From assembly GCF_050107715.1 (NCBI RefSeq), contig NZ_JBNILN010000001.1, positions 248,001 through 312,000 on the forward strand: a stretch of DNA of 64,000 nucleotides, given 5' to 3'. The position numbers and the translations under genes were made by a program. This document shows, piece after piece, positions 54,932 through 64,000 of this stretch. This DNA comes from Metabacillus_B sp050107715. GTDB lineage: Bacteria > Bacillota > Bacilli > Bacillales > Bacillaceae. Below the pieces are notes generated by a model. That model was not told the origin of the DNA, did no database searches, and worked only from the letters and a program-made list of their open reading frames with translations. The first letter of the stretch is position 1. Each line of letters opens with the position of its first letter.

Positions 54932-55402
54932 TTAAAAGTCTTTTTGACGGTCGCGGAAGGCGCGCTCAATATCACGCTTTGCTTCTTTCTTTTTAAGATC
55001 CTCGCGCTTATCATATTTCTTTTTCCCTTTTCCAAGGCCGACTAAAACCTTTGCGAAACCATTTTTCAAATAGATTTTTAAAGGAACGAGCGCGTAGCCC
55101 TCTTCCTTGGTCAATCCGATCAGCTTGCTGATCTCCCGTTTGTGGAGGAGAAGCTTGCGTGTTCTGAGCGGGTCGTGGTTGTAGCGGTTTCCCTGCTCGT
55201 ACGGACTGACGTGCATATTATGGACAAACAGCTCCCCGGCCTGAATGCGGGCAAAGGAATCCTTCAAGTTGACTCTTCCCGCACGGATTGCTTTAATTTC
55301 TGTTCCCTGCAAAACAATTCCAGCTTCATATGTTTCTTCTATTGAATAATCGTGGTTGGCTTTTTTATTTTGAGCCAGCACTTTCCCTTGACCTTTTGGC
55401 AT
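54932..55402 (-). CDS. smpB: SsrA-binding protein SmpB
   Basis: A 156-aa partner of tmRNA in trans-translation. It shows NKKANHDYSIEETYEAGIVL, QGTEIKAIRAGRVNLKDSF and the lysine-rich C-terminal tail KKYDKREDLKKKEAKRDIER that enters the mRNA channel. It lies just upstream of ssrA and downstream of rnr. Starts at ATG behind GAGAGGGG. Confidence 0.97.
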   Translation of the reverse strand: MPKGQGKVLAQNKKANHDYSIEETYEAGIVLQGTEIKAIRAGRVNLKDSFARIQAGELFVHNMHVSPYEQGNRYNHDPLRTRKLLLHKREISKLIGLTKEEGYALVPLKIYLKNGFAKVLVGLGKGKKKYDKREDLKKKEAKRDIERAFRDRQKDF

Positions 55403-55492
55403 GTGAAACCCCTCTCAACTCTCTATATTCTCTCTATTTTATCATGGCACCGATCAAGCGGGAAGGGCGATGCCTGGCACCGCCCTGATCCG

Positions 55493-57835
55493 TTACCGCT
55501 TCTTCTTCCGTTTTGCCTTTGGTGCATTTTCAAACGTTTTTTTCTTTTTCTTCTTAGGCTTCGGTCCCCGTGTTGACCAGCCGTCTTCCGGAGAACCGCT
55601 TCGTTCCTTTGAGCTGCCGCGTTCTTTCGTAGTTTTTCTGCGGCCCTGTCCGGCACTGATGGATTTTGGCGCATCCTTAACAGGACGTCTTCTTGTTCCT
55701 TTCATGCCGACAATTTCAAAATCAATGGCCCGTTCATCCTTGTTTACATTGACGACACGGACGGTAATCTCATCACCGATTCGGTAGACGTTTGCTGTGC
55801 GTTCACCGATCATTGCATAGCTCCGCTCATCATAGCGGTAATAATCATCGGTCATGTAGCTGACATGTACGAGTCCTTCAATCGTATTCGGAAGCTCAAT
55901 GAACATCCCGAAATTAGTAACAGAGCTGATGATGCCATCGTACTCTTCCCCGATTTTATCCAGCATGTATTCGGATTTTTTCAAATCATCTGTTTCACGT
56001 TCCGCTTCTACAGCGCGGCGTTCCATGTTGGAAGTCTGTTCTGCAATAGCTGGAAGCTTTTCAGACCATTTCTGCTTTGTAGACTCGTCGGTTTTCCCTT
56101 GGATTAAGTACGTTCGGATAAGTCGGTGAACGATTAAATCGGGATAGCGGCGGATCGGCGAGGTAAAGTGCGTATAGAACTCTGTAGCAAGGCCAAAGTG
56201 TCCAAGACTTTCCGGATCGTACTTCGCCTGCTTCATCGAACGGAGCATGACTGTGGAGACGACCATCTCCTCCGGCTGTCCGTGCACTTCTTCAAGAATT
56301 TGCTGCAAGGCACGCGGATGAATCTCATTTCCTGCTCCTTTTACGCTGTAGCCAAAGTTCGTGATGAACTCAAGGAACCGCTGAAGCTTTCCTTCATTCG
56401 GATCCTCATGGATACGGTAGATGAACGGGACCTTCATCCAGTGAAAATGCTCAGCCACGGTTTCGTTGGCAAGGAGCATAAATTCCTCAATCAAACGTTC
56501 CGCAACACCGCGTTCGCGCAGCTCGACATCGTATGGTTTTCCGTCGCTGTCGACTAAAACCTTCGCTTCTTTAAAATCAAAATCGATGGCACCGCGGTTC
56601 ATCCGTTTGGTCCGCAAAATTTGCGCAAGCTCCGCCATTCTTTCAAACATCGGAACGAGCGTGTCATACTTGGACCGAACCTTCTCATCCTGAGCCAGAA
56701 TGCTGTTCACATCCGTGTAGGTCATTCTTTCTGTCGTTTTAATTACGCTTTGAAAAATGTCATGGCTTACAACGTCACCGGTTTCATCGACTTCCATCTC
56801 ACAGGAAAGGGTTAGCCGGTCTACCTTAGGATTCAAGGAGCATAATCCGTTCGATAAACGGTGCGGAATCATTGGGATAACCCGGTCCACCAAGTAAACG
56901 CTAGTCCCACGGTCAAATGCTTCGACATCAATTGGCGAATCCTCGGTTACGTAATGACTGACGTCCGCGATATGGACGCCAAGCTTGTAGTGGCCGTTTT
57001 CAAGCTTTGTTACCGTCACAGCGTCATCAAGGTCCTTCGCGTCCGCCCCATCGATCGTGACAATGGTTTCGTTTCGAAGGTCACGTCGGTCTTTATAATC
57101 TTCTTCATTAATCTGATCAGGAACATCATTCGCCTGCTTCAGCACATCCGGGGAAAATCCGCCTGGAAGGCCATGCTTATGTATGACCGACAGAATGTCG
57201 ACTCCCGGATCATTTTTATGGCCGAGAATCTGAATGACTTCCCCTTCAGCACTCATTCTTCCTTCAGGGTAGGTTGTGATCTTCACTACAACTTTGTGTC
57301 CTTCTACCGCTCCGTTTGAAGCATCTCTCGGAATAAAAATATCGTTCGCTATTTTTTTGTCATCTGCAATGACGAAACCGAAATTCTTGCTTTCCGTATA
57401 GGTCCCGACAACCTCTTTCATACCGCGGTCCAGAATACGGATAATGGTTCCTTCTTTGCGGGCGCCTGATGAACTGGAACTTACACGGACAAGGACCGTA
57501 TCGCCGTGCATCGCATTGCCGAGCTCATTTGGAGGAATAAAAATATCGTCATCTGCCGGGTCCTCTGTAATGACAAAGGCAAATCCCTTTGCATGGCCGG
57601 ATAGCTTCCCCTTCACTAAGTTCATTTTTTCAGGAAGACCGTACCTGTTGCTTCTTGTGCGAACAACAAGACCCTGCTCCTCCATATGGACAAGTGCTTT
57701 CACAAAATCCCTGAACACGTCCGCTTCGGCTACTCCGAATGCGTCTTCAAGTTCCTGGATGGTGAGGGGCTTATACGCTTCATCACGCATAAATGTGAGA
57801 AGATGGTCTACATGCTTTTGTATATCCTGGTTCAA
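55493..57835 (-). CDS. rnr: Ribonuclease R
   Basis: A 780-aa 3'-5' exoribonuclease that degrades structured RNA and works with tmRNA-SmpB on stalled messages. Domains in order: N-terminal winged helix (about residues 1-70), cold-shock domains (70-230), the RNB catalytic core with DGADAKDLDDAVTV and DVSHYV, an S1 domain (about 630-710, GIISSVTNFGMFIELPNTIE), and a lysine-rich tail ending KAKRKKR. Translation seems to start at TTG behind GGAGGG. Confidence 0.96.
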   Translation of the reverse strand: MNQDIQKHVDHLLTFMRDEAYKPLTIQELEDAFGVAEADVFRDFVKALVHMEEQGLVVRTRSNRYGLPEKMNLVKGKLSGHAKGFAFVITEDPADDDIFIPPNELGNAMHGDTVLVRVSSSSSGARKEGTIIRILDRGMKEVVGTYTESKNFGFVIADDKKIANDIFIPRDASNGAVEGHKVVVKITTYPEGRMSAEGEVIQILGHKNDPGVDILSVIHKHGLPGGFSPDVLKQANDVPDQINEEDYKDRRDLRNETIVTIDGADAKDLDDAVTVTKLENGHYKLGVHIADVSHYVTEDSPIDVEAFDRGTSVYLVDRVIPMIPHRLSNGLCSLNPKVDRLTLSCEMEVDETGDVVSHDIFQSVIKTTERMTYTDVNSILAQDEKVRSKYDTLVPMFERMAELAQILRTKRMNRGAIDFDFKEAKVLVDSDGKPYDVELRERGVAERLIEEFMLLANETVAEHFHWMKVPFIYRIHEDPNEGKLQRFLEFITNFGYSVKGAGNEIHPRALQQILEEVHGQPEEMVVSTVMLRSMKQAKYDPESLGHFGLATEFYTHFTSPIRRYPDLIVHRLIRTYLIQGKTDESTKQKWSEKLPAIAEQTSNMERRAVEAERETDDLKKSEYMLDKIGEEYDGIISSVTNFGMFIELPNTIEGLVHVSYMTDDYYRYDERSYAMIGERTANVYRIGDEITVRVVNVNKDERAIDFEIVGMKGTRRRPVKDAPKSISAGQGRRKTTKERGSSKERSGSPEDGWSTRGPKPKKKKKKTFENAPKAKRKKKR

Positions 57836-57853
57836 CTAAATCCCTCCTTTAAC

Positions 57854-58600
57854 TTATATCTGCCAGTCCAGTTTCTCCAGGAATTCATAGACATCCTGAT
57901 GGACCTGGTCTTTTTCTTTATCAAGGGTTATCACGTGGCCGGAGTTTTCATACCACTTCAGCTGCTTCATATCCGATTCCACTTCATCATGAATAATATC
58001 TGCACTGTCGGTATTAATCATGTGGTCATGGCGTGCCTGGACGACAAATGCTGGAGAATAAATCATATCCACGTTCTTGCGGACATCGGCAATCAGTTCC
58101 TGCAAGGCTTTCAACGTGTTCATCGGAGTTTTTTCAAACTCCTTCATCTCCTGCTCAATTTGCTCAGGGTTTTTCTCTTCAAACTTTTTGTAATTGCGTG
58201 CGTACTCCAAAATACCCTGATACATGACTTCTTCACTCTTTATGTACATGGGGGCGCACATGGTCACGATACCCTTTACTGGTACAGTGTAACCCAGTTT
58301 CAAGGAAAATACCCCGCCCAGGGACAAACCGCCGACAGCGATCTGCTCGTAGCCCTTCTCCTTCAGGAATTCATACCCTTCCATAACATCCTTCCACCAG
58401 TCCTCAGGCCCTGTATGAACCAGCTCCTCAGGCGGAACACCATGTCCTTTATATTGAGGGGCATGACATGTATAGCCCCGTTCATTCAAATATCGTCCAA
58501 GCATTCGGACATCCGCTGTATTTCCTGTAAATCCGTGCAGCAGCAGGACCGCTTTCTCTCCGCCTTCAAAGAAAAAAGGCTTAGGCATCACTTTTCTCAT
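57854..58600 (-). CDS. est: Carboxylesterase (Est/YvaK)
   Basis: A 248-aa alpha/beta hydrolase. VLLHGFTGN (oxyanion loop), nucleophile Ser in GGLSLGG (about residue 93), Asp in QARHDHMIN and His in NSGHVITLD complete the catalytic triad. It is the B. subtilis YvaK/Geobacillus Est30 type, which hydrolyses short- to medium-chain esters; the physiological substrate is unknown. Lies between secG and rnr, 18 bases before rnr. Confidence 0.93.
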   Translation of the reverse strand: MRKVMPKPFFFEGGEKAVLLLHGFTGNTADVRMLGRYLNERGYTCHAPQYKGHGVPPEELVHTGPEDWWKDVMEGYEFLKEKGYEQIAVGGLSLGGVFSLKLGYTVPVKGIVTMCAPMYIKSEEVMYQGILEYARNYKKFEEKNPEQIEQEMKEFEKTPMNTLKALQELIADVRKNVDMIYSPAFVVQARHDHMINTDSADIIHDEVESDMKQLKWYENSGHVITLDKEKDQVHQDVYEFLEKLDWQI

Positions 58601-58853
58601 AGCTGAATCTCCTTTTTCGCCAGTTGAATAGTTGCTGGATCTTATGTGTATTCTCCCTCTTTTCTATTTAAACAAACGTTCGGGGAAAAGAAAAGCGCAG
58701 GGCGCTGTGGGAGAGGATGTTCTGCCAAGCCTGCGGCAAATCCGGGTGTAAGGAGGCATTTTTATAGGGAACAGAGCTTGAAAAAATGCAAAACACCCAT
58801 TAAAGCCGTTCATCGACGTTTTTACACGGCTTCAACTGGTGAAAACTTCTAAA

Positions 58854-58962
58854 ATCGCCGAAGATTAAACTTATATCGGCTGATGTACGGCGGATATCGA
58901 CCGAGTTTTGATTTTATCGGCCGAATTACCATTATATCGGCTATTCGGGAGATTTCGACAAG
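58854..58962. repeat. Degenerate 20-21 bp periodic ATCGGC/ATCGACCGA repeats
   Basis: Five or six imperfect units beginning ATCGCC, ATCGGC, ATCGACCGA, ATCGGCCGAATT at 20-21 base spacing, with the same core as the array at 35328-35452. The rest of the gap 58601-59029 shows no gene. Confidence 0.6.
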
Positions 58963-58993
58963 CATTCCAGCTGCTGTATATGTGCCGGGAAAT

Positions 58994-59022
58994 AAAAAAG
59001 AGGTCTGTATTCAGACCTCCTT
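58994..59022 (-). terminator. Terminator near secG 3' end
   Basis: GAGGTCTG loop CAGACCTC followed by TTTTTT on the minus strand. Confidence 0.85.
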
Positions 59023-59029
59023 CTGCATC

Positions 59030-59263
59030 TTATAAGTTAAAGTAAGATATTGCAATTGTTAATACGAAGAAAAGCACGGAGAGAACAATTGTTACACGGT
59101 GCAGAATCAAATCAAGGCCGCGGGCTTTTTGCTTTCCGAAAAGCTGCTCTGCTCCGCCTGAGATCGCGCCGGATAACCCTGTGCTTTTACTGGATTGCAA
59201 TAGAACTACTGTAATAAGTGCAAGACAAGTTATAACCAACAAAACAATTAGCAAGGTATGCAT
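59030..59263 (-). CDS. secG: Preprotein translocase subunit SecG
   Basis: A 77-aa two-helix membrane protein that assists the SecYEG channel. Helices at about residues 3-22 and 53-75 surround the conserved loop LLQSSKSTGLSGAISGGAEQ followed by LFGKQKARGLD. A GGAGGTG precedes the ATG. First gene of the secG-est-rnr-smpB-ssrA group, although its own terminator suggests partly separate transcription. Confidence 0.95.
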   Translation of the reverse strand: MHTLLIVLLVITCLALITVVLLQSSKSTGLSGAISGGAEQLFGKQKARGLDLILHRVTIVLSVLFFVLTIAISYFNL

Positions 59264-59442
59264 AGACTACACCTCCTGGAACACGTTTGCATTGGTTTAA
59301 ATGTACCATAAGGAAAGCCTTAGTACAATAGGGCTCGGATGCTGTCAATAATTTTTAAAGCTGAAGCGGGAGAACACCTTCTGCTAAACAAAGAGTTTTT
59401 TATGATCCGGGCCGGTTATTCCTCGATGTGGGTCAGCTTGAC

Positions 59443-59862
59443 AGGATACGGGCCAACTCTGTACGGATACGGGCCAGCTTTCCCCATTTGCGGGCCAACT
59501 CTGTCCGGATACGGGCCAACTTTCCCCATTTGCGGGCCAACTCTGTCCGGATACGGGCCAGCTTTCCCCATTTACGGGCCAGCTTTCCCCGTTTGCGGGC
59601 CAACTCTGTCCGGATACGGGCCAACTCTCCCCATTTGCGAGCCAACTCTGCCCGAATACGGGCCAGCTTTCCCCATTTGCGGGCCAACTCTGTCCGGATA
59701 CGGGCCAACTTTCCCCATTTGCTAGCCAACTCTGTCCGGATACGGGCCAACTTTCCCCATTTGCGGGCCAACTCTGTCCTGATACGGGCCAGCTTTCCCC
59801 ATTTACGGGCCAACTCTCCCCATTTACGGGCCAACTCTGTACGGATACGGGCCAACCGACAC
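59443..59862. repeat. 21-bp minisatellite, 20 copies
   Basis: Twenty head-to-tail 21-bp units alternate between two types: CGGATACGGGCCAACTTTCCC-like and CATTTGCGGGCCAACTCTGTC-like (each 21 bases, so a 42-bp higher-order unit). The core GGGCCAACT is nearly invariant. Because 21 is a multiple of three, long frames are open on both strands, but they lack ribosome sites, so I do not call genes. Confidence 0.95.
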
Positions 59863-59945
59863 CGATCTCCTACATTCGACAAAATCAGTTATCGCACCAA
59901 CCGACCATTTCCTGTAAAATGACAGAAACAAAGGAGGCTAATAGG

Positions 59946-60959
59946 ATGATCACCTATCCTTATTTGGATAAAGGAGCGGTAATAGGGGTTACGGCTCCTT
60001 CTTCCGGAGTAGAAAAGGAGCTGCATGAGCTGATCCGGCAATCCTGCAGCCGAATGGAGGAAAAAGGATTCGGTACAGTATGCGGGGATACGATCTGGCG
60101 GCAGAATAAAGCGAAGTCCGCCCCTGCTGCTGTAAGGGCAGCTGAGTTTAATGCAATGATGGCCAGTGACAGCATTGGCATCGTCATTCCCCCATGGGGC
60201 GGGGAGCTGCTGATTGAAATGCTCGAGTTTGTAGATTTTCAGCAAATAAAACCGAAGTGGGTATTGGGCTACTCTGATTTGAGTGTTCTGCTGCTGGCCA
60301 TCACGTTAAAAACCGGAATTGCTACTGCACACGGGACAAATTTGATTGACCTCAGAGGCGAGTATTCAGACGAAACTACAGCAAAGTGGCAAGATGTTTT
60401 ATCCACAAAAACAGGGCAAACGGTTTTGCAGGAATCTTCCCGGCTTTATCAAGACAAGTGGGATTTCGATAACCCTTCTCCCTCCGTTTTCCACTTAACT
60501 GAACCAACCTATTGGAAAACAGTCTCTGGACACAGTGAAAAATTCCATGGAAGGCTTCTCGGAGGCTGTATTGATGTAATCCGGCATCTGATTGGCACGC
60601 CTTTTGGAGACACAGCGGGTTTTCAGGAGAAAACGAAAAATGAGCCTGTCCTTTGGTATTTGGAGAACTGCGAATTGAGCACAACGGATTTAAGAAGGTC
60701 GCTTGTTCAAATGAGGCTTGCTGGATGGTTTGAAAACAGCTCCGGTCTGCTGTTTGGCAGGAGTGCGGCGAATGAGCCGGTGAACGGATATACGGCAGAG
60801 GATGTCTACCGGGAGCTTGCAGAGGAGCTGAATATCCCTGTCATCTACGACATCGATTGCGGTCATGTACCGCCTCAAATCACGTTTATAAATGGAGCCT
60901 ATGCAGAGGCAGCGGTATCGGCCGGCAAAGGAACTGTAGCCCAAACCTTCCGGCCATAG
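59946..60959 (+). CDS. S66-family LD-carboxypeptidase/MccF-like serine peptidase
   Basis: A 337-aa protein from the start at 59946, which follows AAAGGAGG; an upstream frame start overlaps the repeat flank. The nucleophile Ser is in VLGYSDLSV, with Glu in YLENCEL and His in DCGHVPPQ, the S66 triad. Family members trim peptidoglycan tetrapeptides or cleave microcin C-like aminoacyl nucleotides (MccF). The segment around residue 250 fits MccF-like proteins, so self-protection against such toxins is possible. Convergent with eno. Confidence 0.88.
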   Translation: MITYPYLDKGAVIGVTAPSSGVEKELHELIRQSCSRMEEKGFGTVCGDTIWRQNKAKSAPAAVRAAEFNAMMASDSIGIVIPPWGGELLIEMLEFVDFQQIKPKWVLGYSDLSVLLLAITLKTGIATAHGTNLIDLRGEYSDETTAKWQDVLSTKTGQTVLQESSRLYQDKWDFDNPSPSVFHLTEPTYWKTVSGHSEKFHGRLLGGCIDVIRHLIGTPFGDTAGFQEKTKNEPVLWYLENCELSTTDLRRSLVQMRLAGWFENSSGLLFGRSAANEPVNGYTAEDVYRELAEELNIPVIYDIDCGHVPPQITFINGAYAEAAVSAGKGTVAQTFRP

Positions 60960-61021
60960 ATTGTGAACAAAGTTCTTCTGGAGATCGTAATTAAAGATAA
61001 GCAGAAATGTAATAACTGCAA

Positions 61022-61077
61022 AAAAAGGAGCTGACAGTAAAAGGATGGTTCCATCCTTTTACGTCAGCTCCTTATTT
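61022..61077. terminator. Strong bidirectional terminator
   Basis: Long hairpin: AAGGAGCTGAC and AAAAGGATGG pair with CCATCCTTTT and GTCAGCTCCTT, with A and T runs at the ends; serves eno and the S66 gene. Confidence 0.9.
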
Positions 61078-61087
61078 CATCTACGCC

Positions 61088-62383
61088 TTATTTTTTAAGG
61101 TTGTAGAAAGACTGCATGCCATCATAGATCGCAAGACCGCCAAGCTCGTCTTCGATGCGAAGAAGCTGGTTATATTTTGCGATACGGTCTGTACGGCTCA
61201 TAGAACCTGTTTTGATTTGGCCAGCGTTTGTTGCAACAGCGATGTCAGCGATGGTAGCATCTTCTGTTTCACCTGAACGGTGGGATACAACAGCTGTGTA
61301 GCCAGCGCGTTTTGCCATTTCAATGGCTTCAAATGTTTCAGTAAGGGAACCGATTTGGTTCACTTTGATCAGGATAGAGTTTCCTACACCTTGCTCGATT
61401 CCTTGAGCAAGTTTTTTCGTGTTCGTTACGAATAGGTCATCTCCAACCAATTGTACTTTGCCGCCGATGCGGTCTGTAAGAAGCTTGTGGCCATCCCAGT
61501 CGTTTTCGTCAAGTCCATCTTCAATGGAGATGATCGGGAATTCGTTCACAAGCTGCTCGTAGAAGTCTACCATTTCAGCAGAAGACAATCCGTTGCGGCC
61601 TTCGCCTGCAAGATCATACTTGCCGGTTTCTTTGTTGTAGAATTCAGAAGAAGCAACATCCATGCCAAGCATGATGTCTTTGCCAGCTTCGTAGCCAGCT
61701 TGCGTGATGGCTTCAACGATTACTTCAAGAGCTTCACGGTTGGAACCAAGGTTTGGAGCGAATCCGCCTTCGTCACCAACAGCTGTATTAAGGCCTTTGC
61801 CTTTAAGAACGGATTTAAGAGCGTGGAATACTTCCGCTCCCATACGGATTGCTTCTTTAAAAGTAGGTGCTCCAACAGGAAGGATCATGAACTCCTGGAA
61901 GTCTACGTTGTTATCAGCATGAGATCCGCCGTTGATGATGTTCATCATTGGAGTTGGAAGCTGTTTCGCGTTGAATCCGCCAAGGTAACGGTAAAGCGGA
62001 AGGCCAACGAAGTCAGCAGCAGCATGAGCAACAGCCATGGAAACACCAAGGATTGCGTTAGCGCCCAATTTGCCTTTGTTTTCAGTTCCATCAAGCTCGA
62101 TCATGATTGTGTCGATTCCAACTTGATCTGTTACGTCAAGACCGATGATTTCTTCAGCGATCACGTTGTTTACGTTCTCTACTGCTTGAAGAACGCCTTT
62201 TCCAAGGTAACGGTCTTTGTCACCATCGCGCAATTCTACTGCTTCGTGCTCTCCAGTAGAAGCGCCGCTTGGAACTAGTGCGCGTCCGAATGCGCCTGAT
62301 TCTGTGTATACTTCTACTTCAACAGTCGGGTTTCCGCGGGAGTCAAGGACTTCACGTGCATATACATCAACAATAGCTGGCAT
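61088..62383 (-). CDS. eno: Enolase
   Basis: Converts 2-phosphoglycerate to phosphoenolpyruvate; also part of the Firmicute RNA degradosome. The 431-aa protein has SGASTGEHEAVELRD, the metal ligands (Asp in MLGMDVASSEF, Glu in SIEDGLDENDWDG, Asp in LVGDDLFVTN), Lys in LIKVNQIG and SHRSGETED. AAAGGAG precedes the ATG. Follows the phosphoglycerate mutase gene as in the B. subtilis gapA-pgk-tpiA-pgm-eno operon. Confidence 0.98.
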   Translation of the reverse strand: MPAIVDVYAREVLDSRGNPTVEVEVYTESGAFGRALVPSGASTGEHEAVELRDGDKDRYLGKGVLQAVENVNNVIAEEIIGLDVTDQVGIDTIMIELDGTENKGKLGANAILGVSMAVAHAAADFVGLPLYRYLGGFNAKQLPTPMMNIINGGSHADNNVDFQEFMILPVGAPTFKEAIRMGAEVFHALKSVLKGKGLNTAVGDEGGFAPNLGSNREALEVIVEAITQAGYEAGKDIMLGMDVASSEFYNKETGKYDLAGEGRNGLSSAEMVDFYEQLVNEFPIISIEDGLDENDWDGHKLLTDRIGGKVQLVGDDLFVTNTKKLAQGIEQGVGNSILIKVNQIGSLTETFEAIEMAKRAGYTAVVSHRSGETEDATIADIAVATNAGQIKTGSMSRTDRIAKYNQLLRIEDELGGLAIYDGMQSFYNLKK

Positions 62384-62500
62384 TTAATTTCTCTCCTTTG
62401 AGTTAAAAAATTTTTATTTTAATTGGCTTCAGATTGCAGCTGGCAGGCGTTCGCCTTCAGCCCAATCAATCTGTGGCAGCAGCTTGTTTTAACATAGCCT

Positions 62501-64000
62501 TTATTTGATTAAGGATTTACCTGTCATTTCGCCCGGCTGATCCACTTCAAGCAGGTCAAGCATTGTAGGAGAAAGGTCTCCCAGGATTCCGTCTTCACGC
62601 AGCTCCAATCCCTGTTTTGTTACGATAACCGGAACAGGATTCGTTGTATGAGCTGTATGAGGCTCGCCGTTTTCTGAAATCAGGACATCTGCATTCCCGT
62701 GGTCTGCTGTGATAATCGCAGTGCCGCCTTTTTCAAGGATGGCATCCACTACTTTGCCTAAGCATTCATCAACGGCTTCAATCGCTTTAATCGTTGGTTC
62801 CACTTTCCCTGAATGGCCGACCATATCAGGATTGGCAAAGTTCAGAATGATGGCATCCTGCTTATCGCCGTAAATTTCTTCAAGCAAAGCATCTGCTACT
62901 TCGTACGCACTCATCTCAGGCTGCAGATCATATGTGGCAACCTTTGGCGAGTCGATCAGAATTCGCGTCTCCCCTTCGAACTCCTCTTCACGTCCTCCGC
63001 TCATGAAGAACGTAACGTGCGGATATTTCTCGGTTTCAGCGATCCGAAGCTGTCTTAAGTTGTTTTGTGCCAGTACTTCCCCAATTGTATTATCCAGGTT
63101 TACAGGCTTGAATGCGACAAATCCTTTAACGGTCTCACTGAAGCGAGTCAGGCTGACAAAGTGAAGATTCGCAGGTGCTTTTTCGCCGCGGTCAAATTCT
63201 CTGAAATCAGCATTCGTAAAGGTATTGGAAATTTGAATCGCACGGTCGGGACGGAAGTTGTAGAAAATGACACTGTCATTGTCCTGAATCGTTCCTACCG
63301 GTGTACCATCTTCCTTCGTCATGACAGAAGGAATCACGAATTCATCATGGATTCCGTTTTCGTAAGAGTCTTTTACAAGCTCCATTGGGTCACGGTAGTC
63401 CGGGCCCTCGCCGTAAACCATTGCACGGTACGCTTTTTCCACACGGTCCCAGCGTTTGTCGCGGTCCATGGAATAATAGCGTCCAGAAACAGTTGCAAGC
63501 TCGCCGCCATACTCTTCAAGTTTTTCCTGCAGGGCTTTGATATACTTTTCAGCTGTTTGAGGGCCGACGTCTCGTCCGTCAAGGAAGCCGTGAACGTATA
63601 CTTTTTCAACACCTTCAGATTTTGCAAGCTTCAGCAGGGCAAAGAGGTGTTCAATGTGGCTGTGAACTCCGCCGTCTGAAAGCAGGCCTGCAAGATGAAG
63701 GGCTGTGCCGTTTTTTTTCGCACTTTCCATCGCATCCAGGAAGGTTTGGTTTTTTTCAAACTCGCCTTCACGGATTGCCACGTTTACACGCGTTAAGCTT
63801 TGGTACACAATTCTTCCTGCACCGATATTCAAGTGTCCTACTTCAGAGTTCCCCATCTGGCCGTCAGGAAGGCCAACTGCTTCACCGCTGGCAGTAAGAG
63901 TTGAATGCGGGTATTGCTCCCAGTATCGGTCAAAATTCGGCTTTTTCGCCTGTGCTACAGCATTTCCTTCTGTTTCACCGCGAAGGCCGAAGCCGTCCAG
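62501..64000 (-). CDS. gpmI: 2,3-bisphosphoglycerate-independent phosphoglycerate mutase, N-terminus cut by window end
   Basis: Interconverts 3- and 2-phosphoglycerate; needs manganese. About 499 residues are present, so only some ten residues are missing. The frame reads LDGFGLRGETEGNAVAQ at the window end, then the catalytic Ser in MGNSEVGHLNIG, HIEHLFALL and the C-terminal metal site TADHGNADV. Bacillus enzymes are active in vegetative growth and inactive in spores because of pH and manganese. Confidence 0.97.
   Translation of the reverse strand: MDGFGLRGETEGNAVAQAKKPNFDRYWEQYPHSTLTASGEAVGLPDGQMGNSEVGHLNIGAGRIVYQSLTRVNVAIREGEFEKNQTFLDAMESAKKNGTALHLAGLLSDGGVHSHIEHLFALLKLAKSEGVEKVYVHGFLDGRDVGPQTAEKYIKALQEKLEEYGGELATVSGRYYSMDRDKRWDRVEKAYRAMVYGEGPDYRDPMELVKDSYENGIHDEFVIPSVMTKEDGTPVGTIQDNDSVIFYNFRPDRAIQISNTFTNADFREFDRGEKAPANLHFVSLTRFSETVKGFVAFKPVNLDNTIGEVLAQNNLRQLRIAETEKYPHVTFFMSGGREEEFEGETRILIDSPKVATYDLQPEMSAYEVADALLEEIYGDKQDAIILNFANPDMVGHSGKVEPTIKAIEAVDECLGKVVDAILEKGGTAIITADHGNADVLISENGEPHTAHTTNPVPVIVTKQGLELREDGILGDLSPTMLDLLEVDQPGEMTGKSLIK

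Noticed and set aside
59428..59922. Long frames with RANSVRIRA or ARIRTELARKWG repeats on both strands
   Set aside because: Produced by the 21-bp minisatellite; no ribosome binding site, and both strands are equally open.

Overview
This window looks like chromosome of a low-to-mid GC, endospore-forming Bacillota of the Bacillaceae, related to but distinct from Bacillus subtilis. The evidence is a GerA/B/C germination operon, a Des-type desaturase, a class IV PhaRC polyhydroxyalkanoate synthase, strong GGAGG ribosome binding sites, and a pgm-eno ... secG-est-rnr-smpB-ssrA order that matches B. subtilis. No insertion sequence, tRNA, rRNA or prophage was seen.

Layout. 1-3.4 kb: a hasA-galU-ugd operon (minus strand, cut by the window start), the minimal gene set for a hyaluronan-like glucuronate polymer. 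4-8.4 kb: an ABC exporter pair behind a short leader ORF, then a UgtP-like glycosyltransferase. 8.6-10.4 kb: phaR-phaC. 10.5-20.4 kb: DedA, DUF2254 and DUF4003 proteins, an MHS transporter, an HtrA protease, and a sortase beside a wall-anchored protein with an MPKTG signal. 20.5-25.4 kb: lipid/redox enzymes, a peroxiredoxin and a protease-nuclease fusion. 25.5-33 kb: ger operon, des, a DUF2071 protein, and a nucleoside transporter behind a guanine riboswitch. 33-40 kb: SDR, a 131-bp tandem duplication at the end of a NERD gene, a YebC-family regulator, a class B PBP and MgtC.

40.2-51.8 kb is a complete type I-C CRISPR-Cas locus on the minus strand: cas3, then cas5-cas8c-cas7-cas4-cas1-cas2, then an array of 51 repeats and 50 spacers. 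Two features stand out. (1) Between cas3 and cas5, on the opposite strand, lies a small gene for a crRNA-like RNA. A well-placed extended -10 would start it at the first base of a shortened repeat. Its spacer-like segment matches the cas5 promoter at 15 of 17 positions, beside a TTC PAM, and mismatches fall at positions 6 and 12 (then 18), the bases flipped out in type I Cascade. This predicts autorepression of the cas operon by its own Cascade. (2) cas3 is split by a one-base frameshift in a run of eight A, so interference may be off, phase-variable or rescued by slippage.

52-64 kb: an aldo/keto reductase, small membrane proteins, tmRNA (ssrA) with smpB, RNase R, carboxylesterase and SecG, an LD-carboxypeptidase-family protein, enolase and phosphoglycerate mutase (cut by the window end). 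Intergenic regions here and near 35 kb carry degenerate 20-21 bp periodic repeats, including a 20-copy 21-bp minisatellite.
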